Under the pieces are notes generated by a model. The model was not told the origin of the DNA, did not search any database, and saw only the letters and a program-made list of their open reading frames with translations. A stretch of 13,958 bases of DNA from CALKHQ01 sp050329975 (GTDB lineage Bacteria > Pseudomonadota > Alphaproteobacteria > CALKHQ01), in the NCBI GenBank assembly GCA_050329975.1, contig JBHJOG010000093.1, positions 1-13,958 of the forward strand, given 5' to 3'. This document shows, piece by piece, positions 1 to 6,993 of this stretch (its first letter is position 1; each line of letters begins with the position of its first letter). The position numbers were made by a program, and so were the translations under genes.

Positions 1-814
1 CTTCATCAACACCGGCTTCCTCGACCGCACCGGCGACGAGATCCACACCTCGATGGAGGCCGGGCCCTTTCTTCGCAAGGGCGACATCAAAAACGCGGTC
101 TGGATCGGCGCCTACGAGAACAACAACGTGGATGTCGGGCTGGCCTGCGGGCTGCAGGGCAAGGCGCAGATCGGCAAAGGCATGTGGGCGATGCCCGACA
201 GGATGGCGGCAATGCTCGAGCAGAAGATTGCCCACCCGATGGCCGGCGCCAGCACCGCCTGGGTCCCCTCGCCGACCGCCGCCGTGCTGCACGCCACCCA
301 CTATCACCTGGTCGACGTCGCCGCCCGCCAGGAGGCGCTGAAAGGCCGACCGCCGGCGAGGGTCGAGGACATCCTGACGATCCCGCTCGCCGACCGGCCG
401 AACTGGCAGCCCGAGGAGATCCGCGCCGAGCTCGACAACAATGCCCAGGGGATTCTCGGCTATGTGGTGCGCTGGGTCGACCAGGGTGTCGGCTGCTCCA
501 AGGTGCCCGACATCGACGACGTCGGGCTGATGGAGGATCGCGCCACCTTGCGCATCTCCAGCCAGCATATCGCCAACTGGCTGCACCACGGCGTCTGCAG
601 CCGCGAGGAGGTGACCGAAACCCTGCAGCGCATGGCCGCCGTGGTCGACGGCCAGAACCAGGGCGATCCCGCCTACCGGCCGATGGCCGCCGATTTCGAC
701 GGCTCCGTCGCATTCCAGGCCGCCTGCGACCTGGTCTTCAAGGGCCGCGAGCAGCCGGCCGGCTACACCGAGCCGATCCTGCACCAGCGGCGGACAGAGG
801 CGAAGGCACGCTAG
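1..814 (+). CDS. glcB: Malate synthase G, C-terminal part (5' end outside window)
   Basis: Condenses glyoxylate with acetyl-CoA to malate and CoA in the glyoxylate cycle; a cytosolic enzyme. The reading frame is already open at base 2 and runs 270 residues to a TAG stop, covering about the last third of a family whose E. coli member has 723 residues. The match to E. coli GlcB as I remember it is close: the opening FINTGFLDRTGDE, then GKAQIGKGMWAMPD, TAWVPSPTAA, LDNNAQGILGYVVRWV, GCSKVPDI, LMEDRATLRISSQHIANWL and GDPAYRPMA. The catalytic base (Asp631 in E. coli) is the Asp encoded at 536-538 in MEDRATLR, and the reactive Cys617 equivalent is encoded at 494-496. The C-terminus ends normally (GYTEPILHQRR plus a short tail), so nothing suggests truncation on this side. 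It is followed by 122 bp before the next gene, which reads the same way but has its own ribosome site. Confidence 0.97.
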   Translation, partial: FINTGFLDRTGDEIHTSMEAGPFLRKGDIKNAVWIGAYENNNVDVGLACGLQGKAQIGKGMWAMPDRMAAMLEQKIAHPMAGASTAWVPSPTAAVLHATHYHLVDVAARQEALKGRPPARVEDILTIPLADRPNWQPEEIRAELDNNAQGILGYVVRWVDQGVGCSKVPDIDDVGLMEDRATLRISSQHIANWLHHGVCSREEVTETLQRMAAVVDGQNQGDPAYRPMAADFDGSVAFQAACDLVFKGREQPAGYTEPILHQRRTEAKAR

Positions 815-892
815 CGGCCAGTTAGTGAAGCCTGTAGCGGAACCGTTGGCGCCGGAATAGGTTACGCGCGCGGGGCATCGGCGGGGAGATGC

Positions 893-915
893 GGCGGCGG
901 GATCGTCCTGCCGCC
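893..915 (+). other. Tight GC-rich hairpin between glcB and the lipoprotein gene
   Basis: Ten paired positions (893-902 with 906-915, one G-T pair) close on a three-base loop. It lies 78 bp after the glcB stop and ends just before the AAGGAG ribosome site at 923-928. It could end glcB transcription or lie in the leader of the next mRNA. No T run follows, so a classical intrinsic terminator is not shown. Confidence 0.4.
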
Positions 916-936
916 CAGCGACAAGGAGAAAATGTC

Positions 937-1404
937 ATGAGACGCAGCATCGCAACCACCGGCGCGATTGCGCTCGCGGCCGTCACCGCGCTCGTCGGCT
1001 GCCGCAGCAGCGACGGCGATACCCAGCGCGCCGAGATCGAGGCCACCCGGGCGCGGATCGCGGCCGAGCAGACCGGCGCCGCGACCACACCTCCGCCTCC
1101 GGCCAACAACCCGGCAGCTGCCCAGGTCGGCGCCAACCTCGCCGGCTTCAACCTGGTGTTCGGCTCCGGCGACGGCGTTGTCGGCGGCTACACCCGGACC
1201 GGGCCCAACACCTGGGTCGGCCCCGATCTGACCAACTACCAGTCGGTCAGCTGGGACGCCACCACCGTCACCCCGGAGCAGGTCGTCCTCACCTCGAATC
1301 CGGGCGGTCAGACGTTGAACATCAACGTCAGTAACGGCCAGGTCTCGTCGCCGCAGCTCGACCCGGCGAACCAGTACCGGATGGCCAACCAGGTCTTCCA
1401 GTAG
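937..1404 (+). CDS. Small predicted lipoprotein of unknown function
   Basis: 155 residues. I chose the ATG at 937 because AAGGAG lies at 923-928, eight bases upstream, and it places a proper lipoprotein signal at the N-terminus: basic MRRS, a hydrophobic stretch at 9-20, then the lipobox LVGC with Cys22. The mature protein has a charged helical stretch (about residues 29-47), a Pro/Ala/Asn linker (50-65), and a Gly/Thr/Asn-rich, probably beta-stranded domain (68-140) with segments such as GFNLVFGSGDG and TWVGPDLTNYQSVSWD. An upstream in-frame ATG at 889 would add an Arg-rich leader and spoil the signal, so I reject it. I do not recognise the family. It stands alone, followed directly by a large inverted repeat. 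Being lipidated, it should sit in the outer or inner membrane facing the periplasm; a role there is unknown. Confidence 0.85.
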   Translation: MRRSIATTGAIALAAVTALVGCRSSDGDTQRAEIEATRARIAAEQTGAATTPPPPANNPAAAQVGANLAGFNLVFGSGDGVVGGYTRTGPNTWVGPDLTNYQSVSWDATTVTPEQVVLTSNPGGQTLNINVSNGQVSSPQLDPANQYRMANQVFQ

Positions 1405-1414
1405 GCGCCACGGC

Positions 1415-1460
1415 GCTGCAGGCCTCCTCTCCCGCCGCGGTGGGAGAGGAGGCCTGCAGC
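1415..1460. repeat. Perfect 19-bp inverted repeat, REP-like or terminator
   Basis: Arms at 1415-1433 and 1442-1460 are exact reverse complements around an eight-base loop. The arm carries a CCTCTCCC / GGGAGAGG core, a type of palindrome common in intergenic DNA of GC-rich proteobacteria. It starts 11 bp after the lipoprotein stop, so it may end that transcript, but no T run follows on either strand. Beyond it lies the broken regulator fragment, whose missing N-terminus would have been about here. Confidence 0.75.
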
Positions 1461-1464
1461 AAAG

Positions 1465-1691
1465 TCTGCCCACTCCGAGCTGCTCCTCGCCGACCGGCCG
1501 CTGCTCTCCGACGAGATCGTCGAAACCCTGGCCACCCCCGCTCCAATGTGTCGAGCAGCATCAAGCGGCTGCGGACTTACCGGGCGCTGAAGCTCGGCGA
1601 CCGGATCATCAGGATGGCTCCAGAGGTGAGGGCTCTGCGCGACCGCAGCTGGGGCCCGTGTGAGTTCCTCGTACCCATCATTCGGCCATGA
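1465..1691 (+). pseudogene. Relic of a GbsR/MarR-type winged-helix regulator
   Basis: Two frames together spell part of a winged-helix DNA-binding domain. Bases 1465-1530 give ...ELLLADRPLLSDEIVETL; the continuation from about 1536, one frame over, gives RSNVSSSIKRL followed by ALKLGDR. In intact GbsR-family proteins these parts join as (RPL..EEIAETL)-(ARSNVSSSLKEL)-(LGDRRDHF). The frame changes at the C run 1535-1539; one added C would join them. The N-terminus is absent, replaced by the inverted repeat just upstream, and the C-terminal ligand domain is missing or unrecognisable before the TGA at 1689. There is no ribosome site for the fragment. I read it as a decayed gene. The family assignment comes from motif memory over about 40 residues, so it is tentative. 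Confidence 0.5.
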
Positions 1692-1731
1692 ATTTCTGAT
1701 CCAACAGGTTCAACAAGGGCAGGAGAAAGCG

Positions 1732-2417
1732 ATGGTCGCGACGATCGCCGTGCCGGACCGGACCGCGCACCCGCCCGCCGTCGACATCCCCGCCCTGCTT
1801 GGCGCCAACGCCTGGGCGCGCCTTCCCGCCCCGATCCGCTGCCGGTTCGCCGCCGCCCATCGCGCCGCGCCGGTGGTTTACGCCGGACGGATGCGCTACC
1901 GGCGCTCGGCCGTCGGCCTCCTGTTCGCGCTCGCCGCCAGGCTGTGCGGCGGCCCGCTGCCGCTCCGCAAGGCCGATGACTGCCCGACCGACGTGGCGGT
2001 CTACGGGGACGGCCGTGGCGGCGTCGTCTGGGCCCGCAGCATACATTTCGATCCGGCCGGCCCGCCCCACCGCGTGATCTCGACCAAGCGCATGGCCGGC
2101 CGGCAGGCGGATATCGGCCGGCTGCTGGAGTGCGTCAGGCGGATATCGGCCGGCTGCTGGAGTGCGTCCGCGGCGGGTTCGGCATGGTGCTCGACGTCGC
2201 CGAGCGGGACGGCGCGCTGGTGTTCGAGAGCCGGCGCTACTTCCTCGACCTCGGCCCGGTCGCACTGCCGATCCCGCACCTGCTGACACCGGGCCGCTGC
2301 ACCGTCACCCACAGCGACGCCGGCGCCGGCCGCTTCCGCTTCACCCTGGTCATGCGCCATCCGTTCTGGGGCACGACCTTCCACCAGACCGGCCTGTTCG
2401 ACGACCCTGAGGGCTGA
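1732..2417 (+). pseudogene. DUF4166-type protein gene disrupted by a 32-bp duplication
   Basis: The gene starts at the ATG at 1732 (AGGAGAA at 1721-1727). The first frame runs through VDIPALLGANAWARLPAPIRCRF and AVGLLFALAARL to LLECV, then leaves the family pattern and stops at 2286. A second frame from about 2130 resumes with RGGFGMVLDVAERDGALVF, SRRYFLDLGPVALPIP and RFRFTLVMRHPFWGT and stops at 2417. Removing one copy of the exact 32-bp tandem repeat at 2104-2167 joins both into 217 residues with no other change. The joined protein looks like a DUF4166 domain, a family of unknown function often found alone or fused to oxidoreductases: N-terminal helical part, then a beta-rich part ending in an HP-x-x-G motif. 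As written, the product would be a 184-residue truncated protein with a scrambled tail. The rest of the sequence appears well preserved, so the break is probably recent. Confidence 0.72.
2104..2167. repeat. Exact 32-bp tandem duplication inside the DUF4166 gene
   Basis: Bases 2104-2135 and 2136-2167 are identical. The unit length is not a multiple of three, so it shifts the frame of the host gene by two bases; deleting one unit restores it. Copies of GGCCGGC lie around and within the unit, giving short homologies for replication slippage. Confidence 0.95.
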
Positions 2418-2538
2418 TCGAGGATCCCACAGCCCCCCTGCGCCGACCCGCTCGGCCGTGTTCGTCCTGCCGGGTCAAGGAACCGGATGGCCAGCTCGGT
2501 GTTCCTCTCGGAATTGATCTATGATGGAGGATCGAGCA

Positions 2539-2904
2539 ATGCGTCTCCTCAGCACCATGGCAGCCGCGGCCGTTGCGACCCTGGTCGCAACGCCGGCCCT
2601 CGCCCAGTCGGACTATCTCTGCGCCGGCGTCTCCGAGAACGAGCGCCAGGAGGCGGAGCGGTTCGACTACACGCTGAAGATGGTCTACGCCCAGCCGGAC
2701 GGCCATTTCCTCGCCGATGTCCAGACCCGCATCACCGATTCGTCGGGCGCGGTGCTGGTCGACGTGCTCTGCGGCGGCCCCTGGCTGCTCGCCAGCCTGC
2801 CCAGCGGCAGCTACGAAGTGGAGGCGACCTTCCAGGGCGAGACCAAGTCGACGACCGTCTCTGTCGACGGCACGGCCGGACAGGAACAACTCATTACCTT
2901 CTAG
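2539..2904 (+). CDS. Small secreted protein, carboxypeptidase-regulatory-like domain
   Basis: 121 residues from the ATG at 2539, with GGAGG at 2526-2530 eight bases upstream. An in-frame ATG at 2521 overlaps that site and is less likely. A Sec signal peptide covers residues 1-22 (MRLL, Ala/Val-rich core, cleavage at ALA before Gln23). The mature part has Cys28 and Cys78, which could form a disulfide, and a beta-sandwich-like stretch: DYTLKMVYAQPDGHFLADV, then ITDSSGAVLVDV, GGPWLLASLPSGSYEVEATF and TKSTTVSVDG. The G-x-Y-x-V-x-A-x-x-x-G pattern is that of the prealbumin-like carboxypeptidase regulatory domain, also seen in many small periplasmic proteins without a peptidase. No catalytic domain is present. 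It stands alone, convergent with the permease gene downstream. A periplasmic role is likely; the function is unknown. Confidence 0.85.
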   Translation: MRLLSTMAAAAVATLVATPALAQSDYLCAGVSENERQEAERFDYTLKMVYAQPDGHFLADVQTRITDSSGAVLVDVLCGGPWLLASLPSGSYEVEATFQGETKSTTVSVDGTAGQEQLITF

Positions 2905-2936
2905 TCAGCAGCGCCGCCCACCTCCCCGGCGCTCGG

Positions 2937-2973
2937 GGCTGGCCACCTGCGACAGGAATGCGGGTGGCCAGCC
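2937..2973. terminator. Hairpin between convergent genes, candidate two-way terminator
   Basis: Arms 2937-2947 and 2963-2973 are exact reverse complements, and the stem extends inward by three more pairs (one G-T) to a nine-base loop. It sits 32 bp after the stop of the secreted-protein gene and 9 bp beyond the stop of the convergent permease gene, the right place to end both transcripts. No clear T run is present on either side. Confidence 0.55.
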
Positions 2974-2982
2974 TGCCCTGCT

Positions 2983-3750
2983 TCAGCCGAGACTGCCCGC
3001 GATGCCGTCCCACAGCAGTTTGACGCCTGCCACGATCATCGCGGCATAGCTGATCCGGTAGAACAGCTGCTGCGACACCAGCCGATGGAGTCTGAGCCCG
3101 AGCCAGACACCCAAGGGTGCGACCGGCGCCAGGATCAGCGAGGTGGTCAGGTTCTGCGCCGCAAACTGGCCGAGCCAGGCATAGGGGACTAGCTTCACCA
3201 GGTTGACCAGGAAGAAGAACACGACGTTGGTGCCGACGAACACCGTCTTGTCCATCCGCTGCGGCAACAGGAAGAACTGCACCGGCGGCCCGCCGGCATG
3301 CGCGACGAAGCTGGTGATCCCGGCGATGGTGCCGCAGATCACGCCGACCACCGGGTTGCCCGGGCGCTGCGCCCGCGCCGCCGCCCGGCCGACGAAGTAG
3401 TGCAGCCCGAACAGCAGCGAAATCGCCCCCAGGATCAGGCGCACCGCGTCCTCGCTGACATGGTCGAAAGTGAGCCAGCCGATCCCGATCCCCACCGCAG
3501 CCCCCGGCAGCAGCAGCAGCAGGTTGCGCCGGTCCCAGCGCCCGCGATAGGACCAGATCGTCAGCACATCCATCAGGCAGAGGATCGGCAGCATGATCGC
3601 GGCGGCGGCTACCGGCGAGATCATGATCGCCAGGATCGGCACTGTCAGCGTCCCCACTCCGCCGGAGAAGCCGCTCTTCGAGATGCCGGTCAGCAGCACG
3701 CCGAAGACGGCGACCGCATAGAACAGCGGGTTGACGTCTAGCAGGACCAT
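2983..3750 (-). CDS. TauE/SafE-family membrane permease (COG0730 type)
   Basis: About 255 residues and strongly hydrophobic, with roughly seven to eight membrane spans arranged as two related halves. The first half carries LLTGISKSGFSGGVGTL (residues 20-35 from the start used here) and the second carries GITSFVAHAGGPPVQFFLLP, the paired signature of the TauE/SafE family. Characterised members export sulfite, sulfoacetate or other organosulfonates, but the substrate cannot be read from the sequence and no sulfur genes lie nearby. The start is uncertain: the ATG at 3750 matches where family members usually begin (LLDVNPLFYAVAV), while an ATG at 3795 and a TTG at 3807 would add 15 or 19 residues; none has a good ribosome site. 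It is a single gene, convergent with 2539-2904 and divergent from 3963. Confidence 0.9.
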   Translation of the reverse strand: MVLLDVNPLFYAVAVFGVLLTGISKSGFSGGVGTLTVPILAIMISPVAAAAIMLPILCLMDVLTIWSYRGRWDRRNLLLLLPGAAVGIGIGWLTFDHVSEDAVRLILGAISLLFGLHYFVGRAAARAQRPGNPVVGVICGTIAGITSFVAHAGGPPVQFFLLPQRMDKTVFVGTNVVFFFLVNLVKLVPYAWLGQFAAQNLTTSLILAPVAPLGVWLGLRLHRLVSQQLFYRISYAAMIVAGVKLLWDGIAGSLG

Positions 3751-3962
3751 GGGTAAGCCGGAAGCGAGGGATGCGAGCGCCGTCAGGTAGACCATCCGCC
3801 GGCGCAAGCAAAGCCAATACCGGCAGTGGACAGGTCCGACGCCGGCCTAGCCCGGCCCCGAGCCCGGATCTGGCGAGCGCAAGGCCGCCGTAACTCTGAC
3901 CCAAGGTTCGGCCGATGGGGATCGTCCCAGGATACAGCCTCCATTCCACGGAAGAGACTTGC

Positions 3963-4459
3963 ATGATCGTCGAACCGCATCGAGTCGCGCGACGGGCCAT
4001 CGCCGCCGCGGCCGACGACGCCGACTTCGCGGAGCGCTTCGCCGGCGACCCGTTCGTCGGCAGCTTAGAAGTGACGATCACCCTGCCCGACGAGCCCAGC
4101 AGAGTCGCCCGGCACGACCGCGGCCGGGCCAGCGCCCAATTCGTCGACCTTGGCGCCATCTCCGGCGGCGGCGATCAGCCGACAAACCGGCTGCGCTTCG
4201 ACGGCACCGCCTCAATTGAAAACTTCGACCTGACCGTCGAACTCACCCTTGTCGAGGCCAACCCAAACGGCCTGCCCCCCCCGGCACCCTATTCCACTTC
4301 CACTACCCCCTTGAGCGCACCCTGGAGCCGGCCGTCGCCGGCGCCCCCGAAGCTCAGCCCGAATCTCACCCATGCGCGAGGATCGTCTGGCATCAGCGCA
4401 ACATCGCCACATTCTCCGGCACCATGCAGATGATCCAGGTTCCGGTCTGCATGAACTGA
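3963..4459 (+). pseudogene. Unrecognised gene with a frame break at a C8 run
   Basis: The ATG at 3963 follows GGAAGAG at 3950-3956. The frame reads a soluble protein (MIVEPHRVARRAIAAAADDA, then FVGSLEVTITLPDEPSR, TNRLRFDGTASIENFDLTVELTLVEANPNGLP) to a run of eight C at 4275-4282. After it the frame turns into low-complexity Pro/Ser/Thr sequence and stops at 4433. One frame over, the DNA after the run reads GTLFHFHYPLERTLEP, then CARIVWHQRNIATFSG and MQMIQVPVCMN with a stop at 4459, a far more protein-like ending. A ninth C (or loss of two) joins the two parts into about 165 residues. I do not recognise the family; the N-terminal region and the His/Phe/Tyr-rich strand suggest a small soluble protein without signal peptide. 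It may be a pseudogene, a phase-variable gene, or an intact gene with a sequence error. Confidence 0.6.
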
Positions 4460-4478
4460 CGTCGTCACCGGCCTCTAT

Positions 4479-4505
4479 CGCCTCTCACCTTACCGCCTCT
4501 CACCT
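4479..4505. repeat. Short direct repeat before the TTG-start gene
   Basis: CGCCTCTCACCT occurs at 4479-4490 and again at 4494-4505, a 15-base period. It lies just upstream of the ribosome site at 4512. It may be chance or a slippage product; no function is implied. Confidence 0.5.
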
Positions 4506-4523
4506 CTACTGAAGGAGTGCCCC

Positions 4524-5099
4524 TTGCAGCATCCGAAGCTCATCGCCGCCCTTGCCGGCATCGCCGGCGTTGTCTCCGCCCTCGCCCACCCCGCCCTGGC
4601 CCAGACCGCCACGATCGGCGAGAACTACGTCGCTGCCCACGCGATCTTCGGCCAGACCGCGCCGGCCGAAGTCACGGCCGGCCTCGACGGCGCTTGGCTG
4701 CCGCTGTCCACCCTGGCCGGCGGCCCGGGCGCGCCGGCAGTCGGCGCGGACAGCATCCAGAACTATGTCGAGGAGTTCTGCGGTCGGACGCTCGCCATCG
4801 TTGCCCGGGTCGAGCAACTCGGCGGGACCGGCTTCGTGATGACCGTCGGGCCCGAGGACCGCCCGGTCGCCTTCCGCTTCGATTGGCTGGGCGGCTCCCG
4901 TTATGCCCGCAGCTTCGACCCAGCCGCCTTCCTCGCTCATCTCGGCCTCGATCGGGCCGAAGATCAGGCGGCACAGGAACGCCAGGCCAATGCCCTCGCC
5001 CACACCCCCCGCGAGGTCGACATCCACCGCACCGCCCCCGACATCCTGGTGATCCATAGCGCCGGCCAGGCCGAGATCTACGGCCGCTGCCCGGACTAG
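4524..5099 (+). CDS. Secreted protein of unknown function
   Basis: 191 residues starting at a TTG (4524) behind a strong AAGGAG at 4512-4517, six bases upstream. That start gives a clean Sec signal peptide: MQHPK, a hydrophobic core to about residue 20, and ALA at 24-26 before Gln27. The mature protein begins TATIGENYVAAHAIFGQTAP and holds just two cysteines, Cys86 (EEFCGRT) and Cys189 near the C-terminus, which could pair in the periplasm. The middle reads as alternating strands (LAIVARVEQL, GFVMTVGPEDRPVAFRFDWLGG), followed by a helical, Ala-rich stretch at about 134-160. I recognise no family or active site. It is preceded by the broken gene at 3963-4459, reading the same way 64 bp upstream, and is convergent with the DsbA-NhaA gene 58 bp downstream. 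Confidence 0.82.
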   Translation: MQHPKLIAALAGIAGVVSALAHPALAQTATIGENYVAAHAIFGQTAPAEVTAGLDGAWLPLSTLAGGPGAPAVGADSIQNYVEEFCGRTLAIVARVEQLGGTGFVMTVGPEDRPVAFRFDWLGGSRYARSFDPAAFLAHLGLDRAEDQAAQERQANALAHTPREVDIHRTAPDILVIHSAGQAEIYGRCPD

Positions 5100-5157
5100 C
5101 AGGGTAGCGGGTCTCGTCAGAGCGCACCTGGTCGAGCCGGCACGCTGCGCCCGCGGC

Positions 5158-6993
5158 TCACTCTCCGCCCGCGTCCCGCCTGCCTCCGCCCCACAACAGC
5201 GCTGTCCCCACCAGCGCCGCCAGCACCGAGGCGCCAAATACCGCGATCTTGGCGGCCGCGAAGTCAGCCGCCAGCGGGAAGGCCTGGCCGGCGATGAACA
5301 GCGACATGGTGAAGCCGATGCCGGCAAGCGCCCCGGCGCCGGCGAGGTGGCGCCAGCTGTACTCGGCGGGCTTCACGGCCACGCCCAGGCGCACCGCCAG
5401 CAGGCACGCACCGACCATTCCCAGCGGCTTGCCGACGGCCAGCCCGAGCACGATCGCCAGCAGCAGCGGCTGGTGACCGGCCCAGAAGCCGCCGGTGATC
5501 TCGACCCCCGCATTGGCCAGCGCGAACAGCGGCAGCACCAGGTAGCTGGAGCGCGCGCCGGCGTGGCGCAGCAGCCGGTCGGCCGGGCTTTCCAGCCGGT
5601 CGTGGATCGCGTCGAGCGCGCGCATTGACGGCAGCGAGGGCCCGTGCCGCAGCACCTCGCCCGAATGCTTTGCCTCGGCCGCGATGATCGCCGACGCCTG
5701 TGCCGCCAGCGCCCGCAGATTGGCCGGCGGCCGGGTGGGGATGAACATCGCCAGCACCACCCCCGCCAGCGTCGCGTGCAGCCCGCCGGCATGGATGCAG
5801 GCCCAAAGCGCCACCCCGCCCAGCACATAGGGCGTCACCCGGTAGACGCCGGCGCGGTTCAGCAGCGCCAGCGCCACAGCGATGCCGGCCGCGCCAGCCA
5901 GCGACCACAGGTCGAGGTCGCCCGAATAGAACACCGCCACCACCGCGATCGCGCCGATGTCGTCAACGATGGCGGCGGCGGTGAGGAATACGCGCAGCTC
6001 CACCGGCACCCGCCGCCCCAGCATCACGATGATCGCCACCGCGAAGGCGGTATCGGTCGCCATCGGCACACCCCAACCCTGGGCCCACGGCCCGGCGGGG
6101 ATGACGGCGACGTAGAGCAGCGCCGGCACCGCCATGCCGCCGATGGCCGCCGCGATCGGCAGCGCCGCCGTCCGCCGCCCGGCCAGCCGGCCGACGGTGA
6201 ACTCGCGCTTGATCTCCAGCCCGACGACGAGGAAGAAGATGGTCAGCAGCCCGTCGTTGACCCAGTGCCGCAGGTCCATCCGCAGCCCGACATCGCCGGC
6301 GACCAGCCCGACCTCGATCTCCCAGATCGCCGCGAACCACCCGCCCAGCGGGGAGTTGGTCAGCGCCACCGCCACCACCGTCGCCAGCAGCAGCAGAACG
6401 CCGGCCGAGGGCCCCCAGCTGGCGAAGTCGATCGCCACCGCCCGCAGTCGGTGACCGAGCCGGCCGGCGATCGCGTCGCCGAGCGCGCTCGCGTCCCACG
6501 GCCCGTCGTAGCGGCGACCGTTGATGAAGAAGGTGGGTGTGATCAGCACCCCGCTGGCACGCGCGCTGGCCTCGTCTGCCTCGACCCGCGCCCGCGCCGC
6601 CCGCGCCGCTGCCTCGGCTTCCGCTGGATCCTGCCGCGCCAGCCCCAGGTCCTCGGCCACCGCCACCAGGTCGTCCCCGGTCAGTTCCCCCGACCGCGTC
6701 ATCAGTGTCATGTGGGCGGCCCAGAACTGCTCCGGGTCGTCCGCGCGCTCGGCCAGCTCGGCGGCCCGCCGGGCAAGATCGCTGCCGGTCAGCGGCCGGT
6801 GGCGGAAGACATAGCGCAGCCGGTCGCCGAGCCGGTCGCGCACCTCGGCGATCCGCTCGTTCGCCGCCCGGCAGTGCGGGCAGGCATAGCTGCCATACTC
6901 GACCAGCGTGACCGGCGCCGCCGCCGCGCCGAGCACATGGTCCCGCGCTTCGTCGACCGGCCGGTCCAGCCGGCGGCTTCCGATCGCCTCCAA
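5158..6993 (-). CDS. nhaA: DsbA-like thioredoxin domain fused to NhaA Na+/H+ antiporter
   Basis: 611 residues. Residues 1-185 form a DsbA/thioredoxin_4-type domain with the active site CPHC at 38-41 and the cis-proline loop at ITPTFFING (151-159). Residues 190-605 are a complete NhaA antiporter, which exchanges external H+ for internal Na+ or Li+ in the inner membrane. The NhaA residues match E. coli landmarks: Asp314 in ATDTAF (Asp133), Asp344-Asp345 in VDDIGAI (Asp163-Asp164, ion binding), Lys522 in GKPLG (Lys300), and GIGFTMSLFIA near the end. No signal peptide precedes the DsbA domain; since NhaA's N-terminus is cytoplasmic, this domain should lie inside the cell unless topology differs. 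The start is a TTG at 6993 with GAGAGG about eight bases upstream; no later start would keep the CPHC domain. A single gene, convergent with 4524-5099. It could couple antiport to redox state, but that is inference. Confidence 0.95.
   Translation of the reverse strand: MEAIGSRRLDRPVDEARDHVLGAAAAPVTLVEYGSYACPHCRAANERIAEVRDRLGDRLRYVFRHRPLTGSDLARRAAELAERADDPEQFWAAHMTLMTRSGELTGDDLVAVAEDLGLARQDPAEAEAAARAARARVEADEASARASGVLITPTFFINGRRYDGPWDASALGDAIAGRLGHRLRAVAIDFASWGPSAGVLLLLATVVAVALTNSPLGGWFAAIWEIEVGLVAGDVGLRMDLRHWVNDGLLTIFFLVVGLEIKREFTVGRLAGRRTAALPIAAAIGGMAVPALLYVAVIPAGPWAQGWGVPMATDTAFAVAIIVMLGRRVPVELRVFLTAAAIVDDIGAIAVVAVFYSGDLDLWSLAGAAGIAVALALLNRAGVYRVTPYVLGGVALWACIHAGGLHATLAGVVLAMFIPTRPPANLRALAAQASAIIAAEAKHSGEVLRHGPSLPSMRALDAIHDRLESPADRLLRHAGARSSYLVLPLFALANAGVEITGGFWAGHQPLLLAIVLGLAVGKPLGMVGACLLAVRLGVAVKPAEYSWRHLAGAGALAGIGFTMSLFIAGQAFPLAADFAAAKIAVFGASVLAALVGTALLWGGGRRDAGGE

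Noticed and set aside
1415..1460. Classical intrinsic terminator
   Set aside because: The stem is ideal, but no T run follows on either strand, so I list it as an inverted repeat and only mention termination as possible.
2894..4159. Minus-strand 421-residue frame spanning the permease and its upstream region
   Set aside because: Off-frame reading of the permease gene; it shows Arg/Ala/Gly low complexity where the real frame shows membrane spans.
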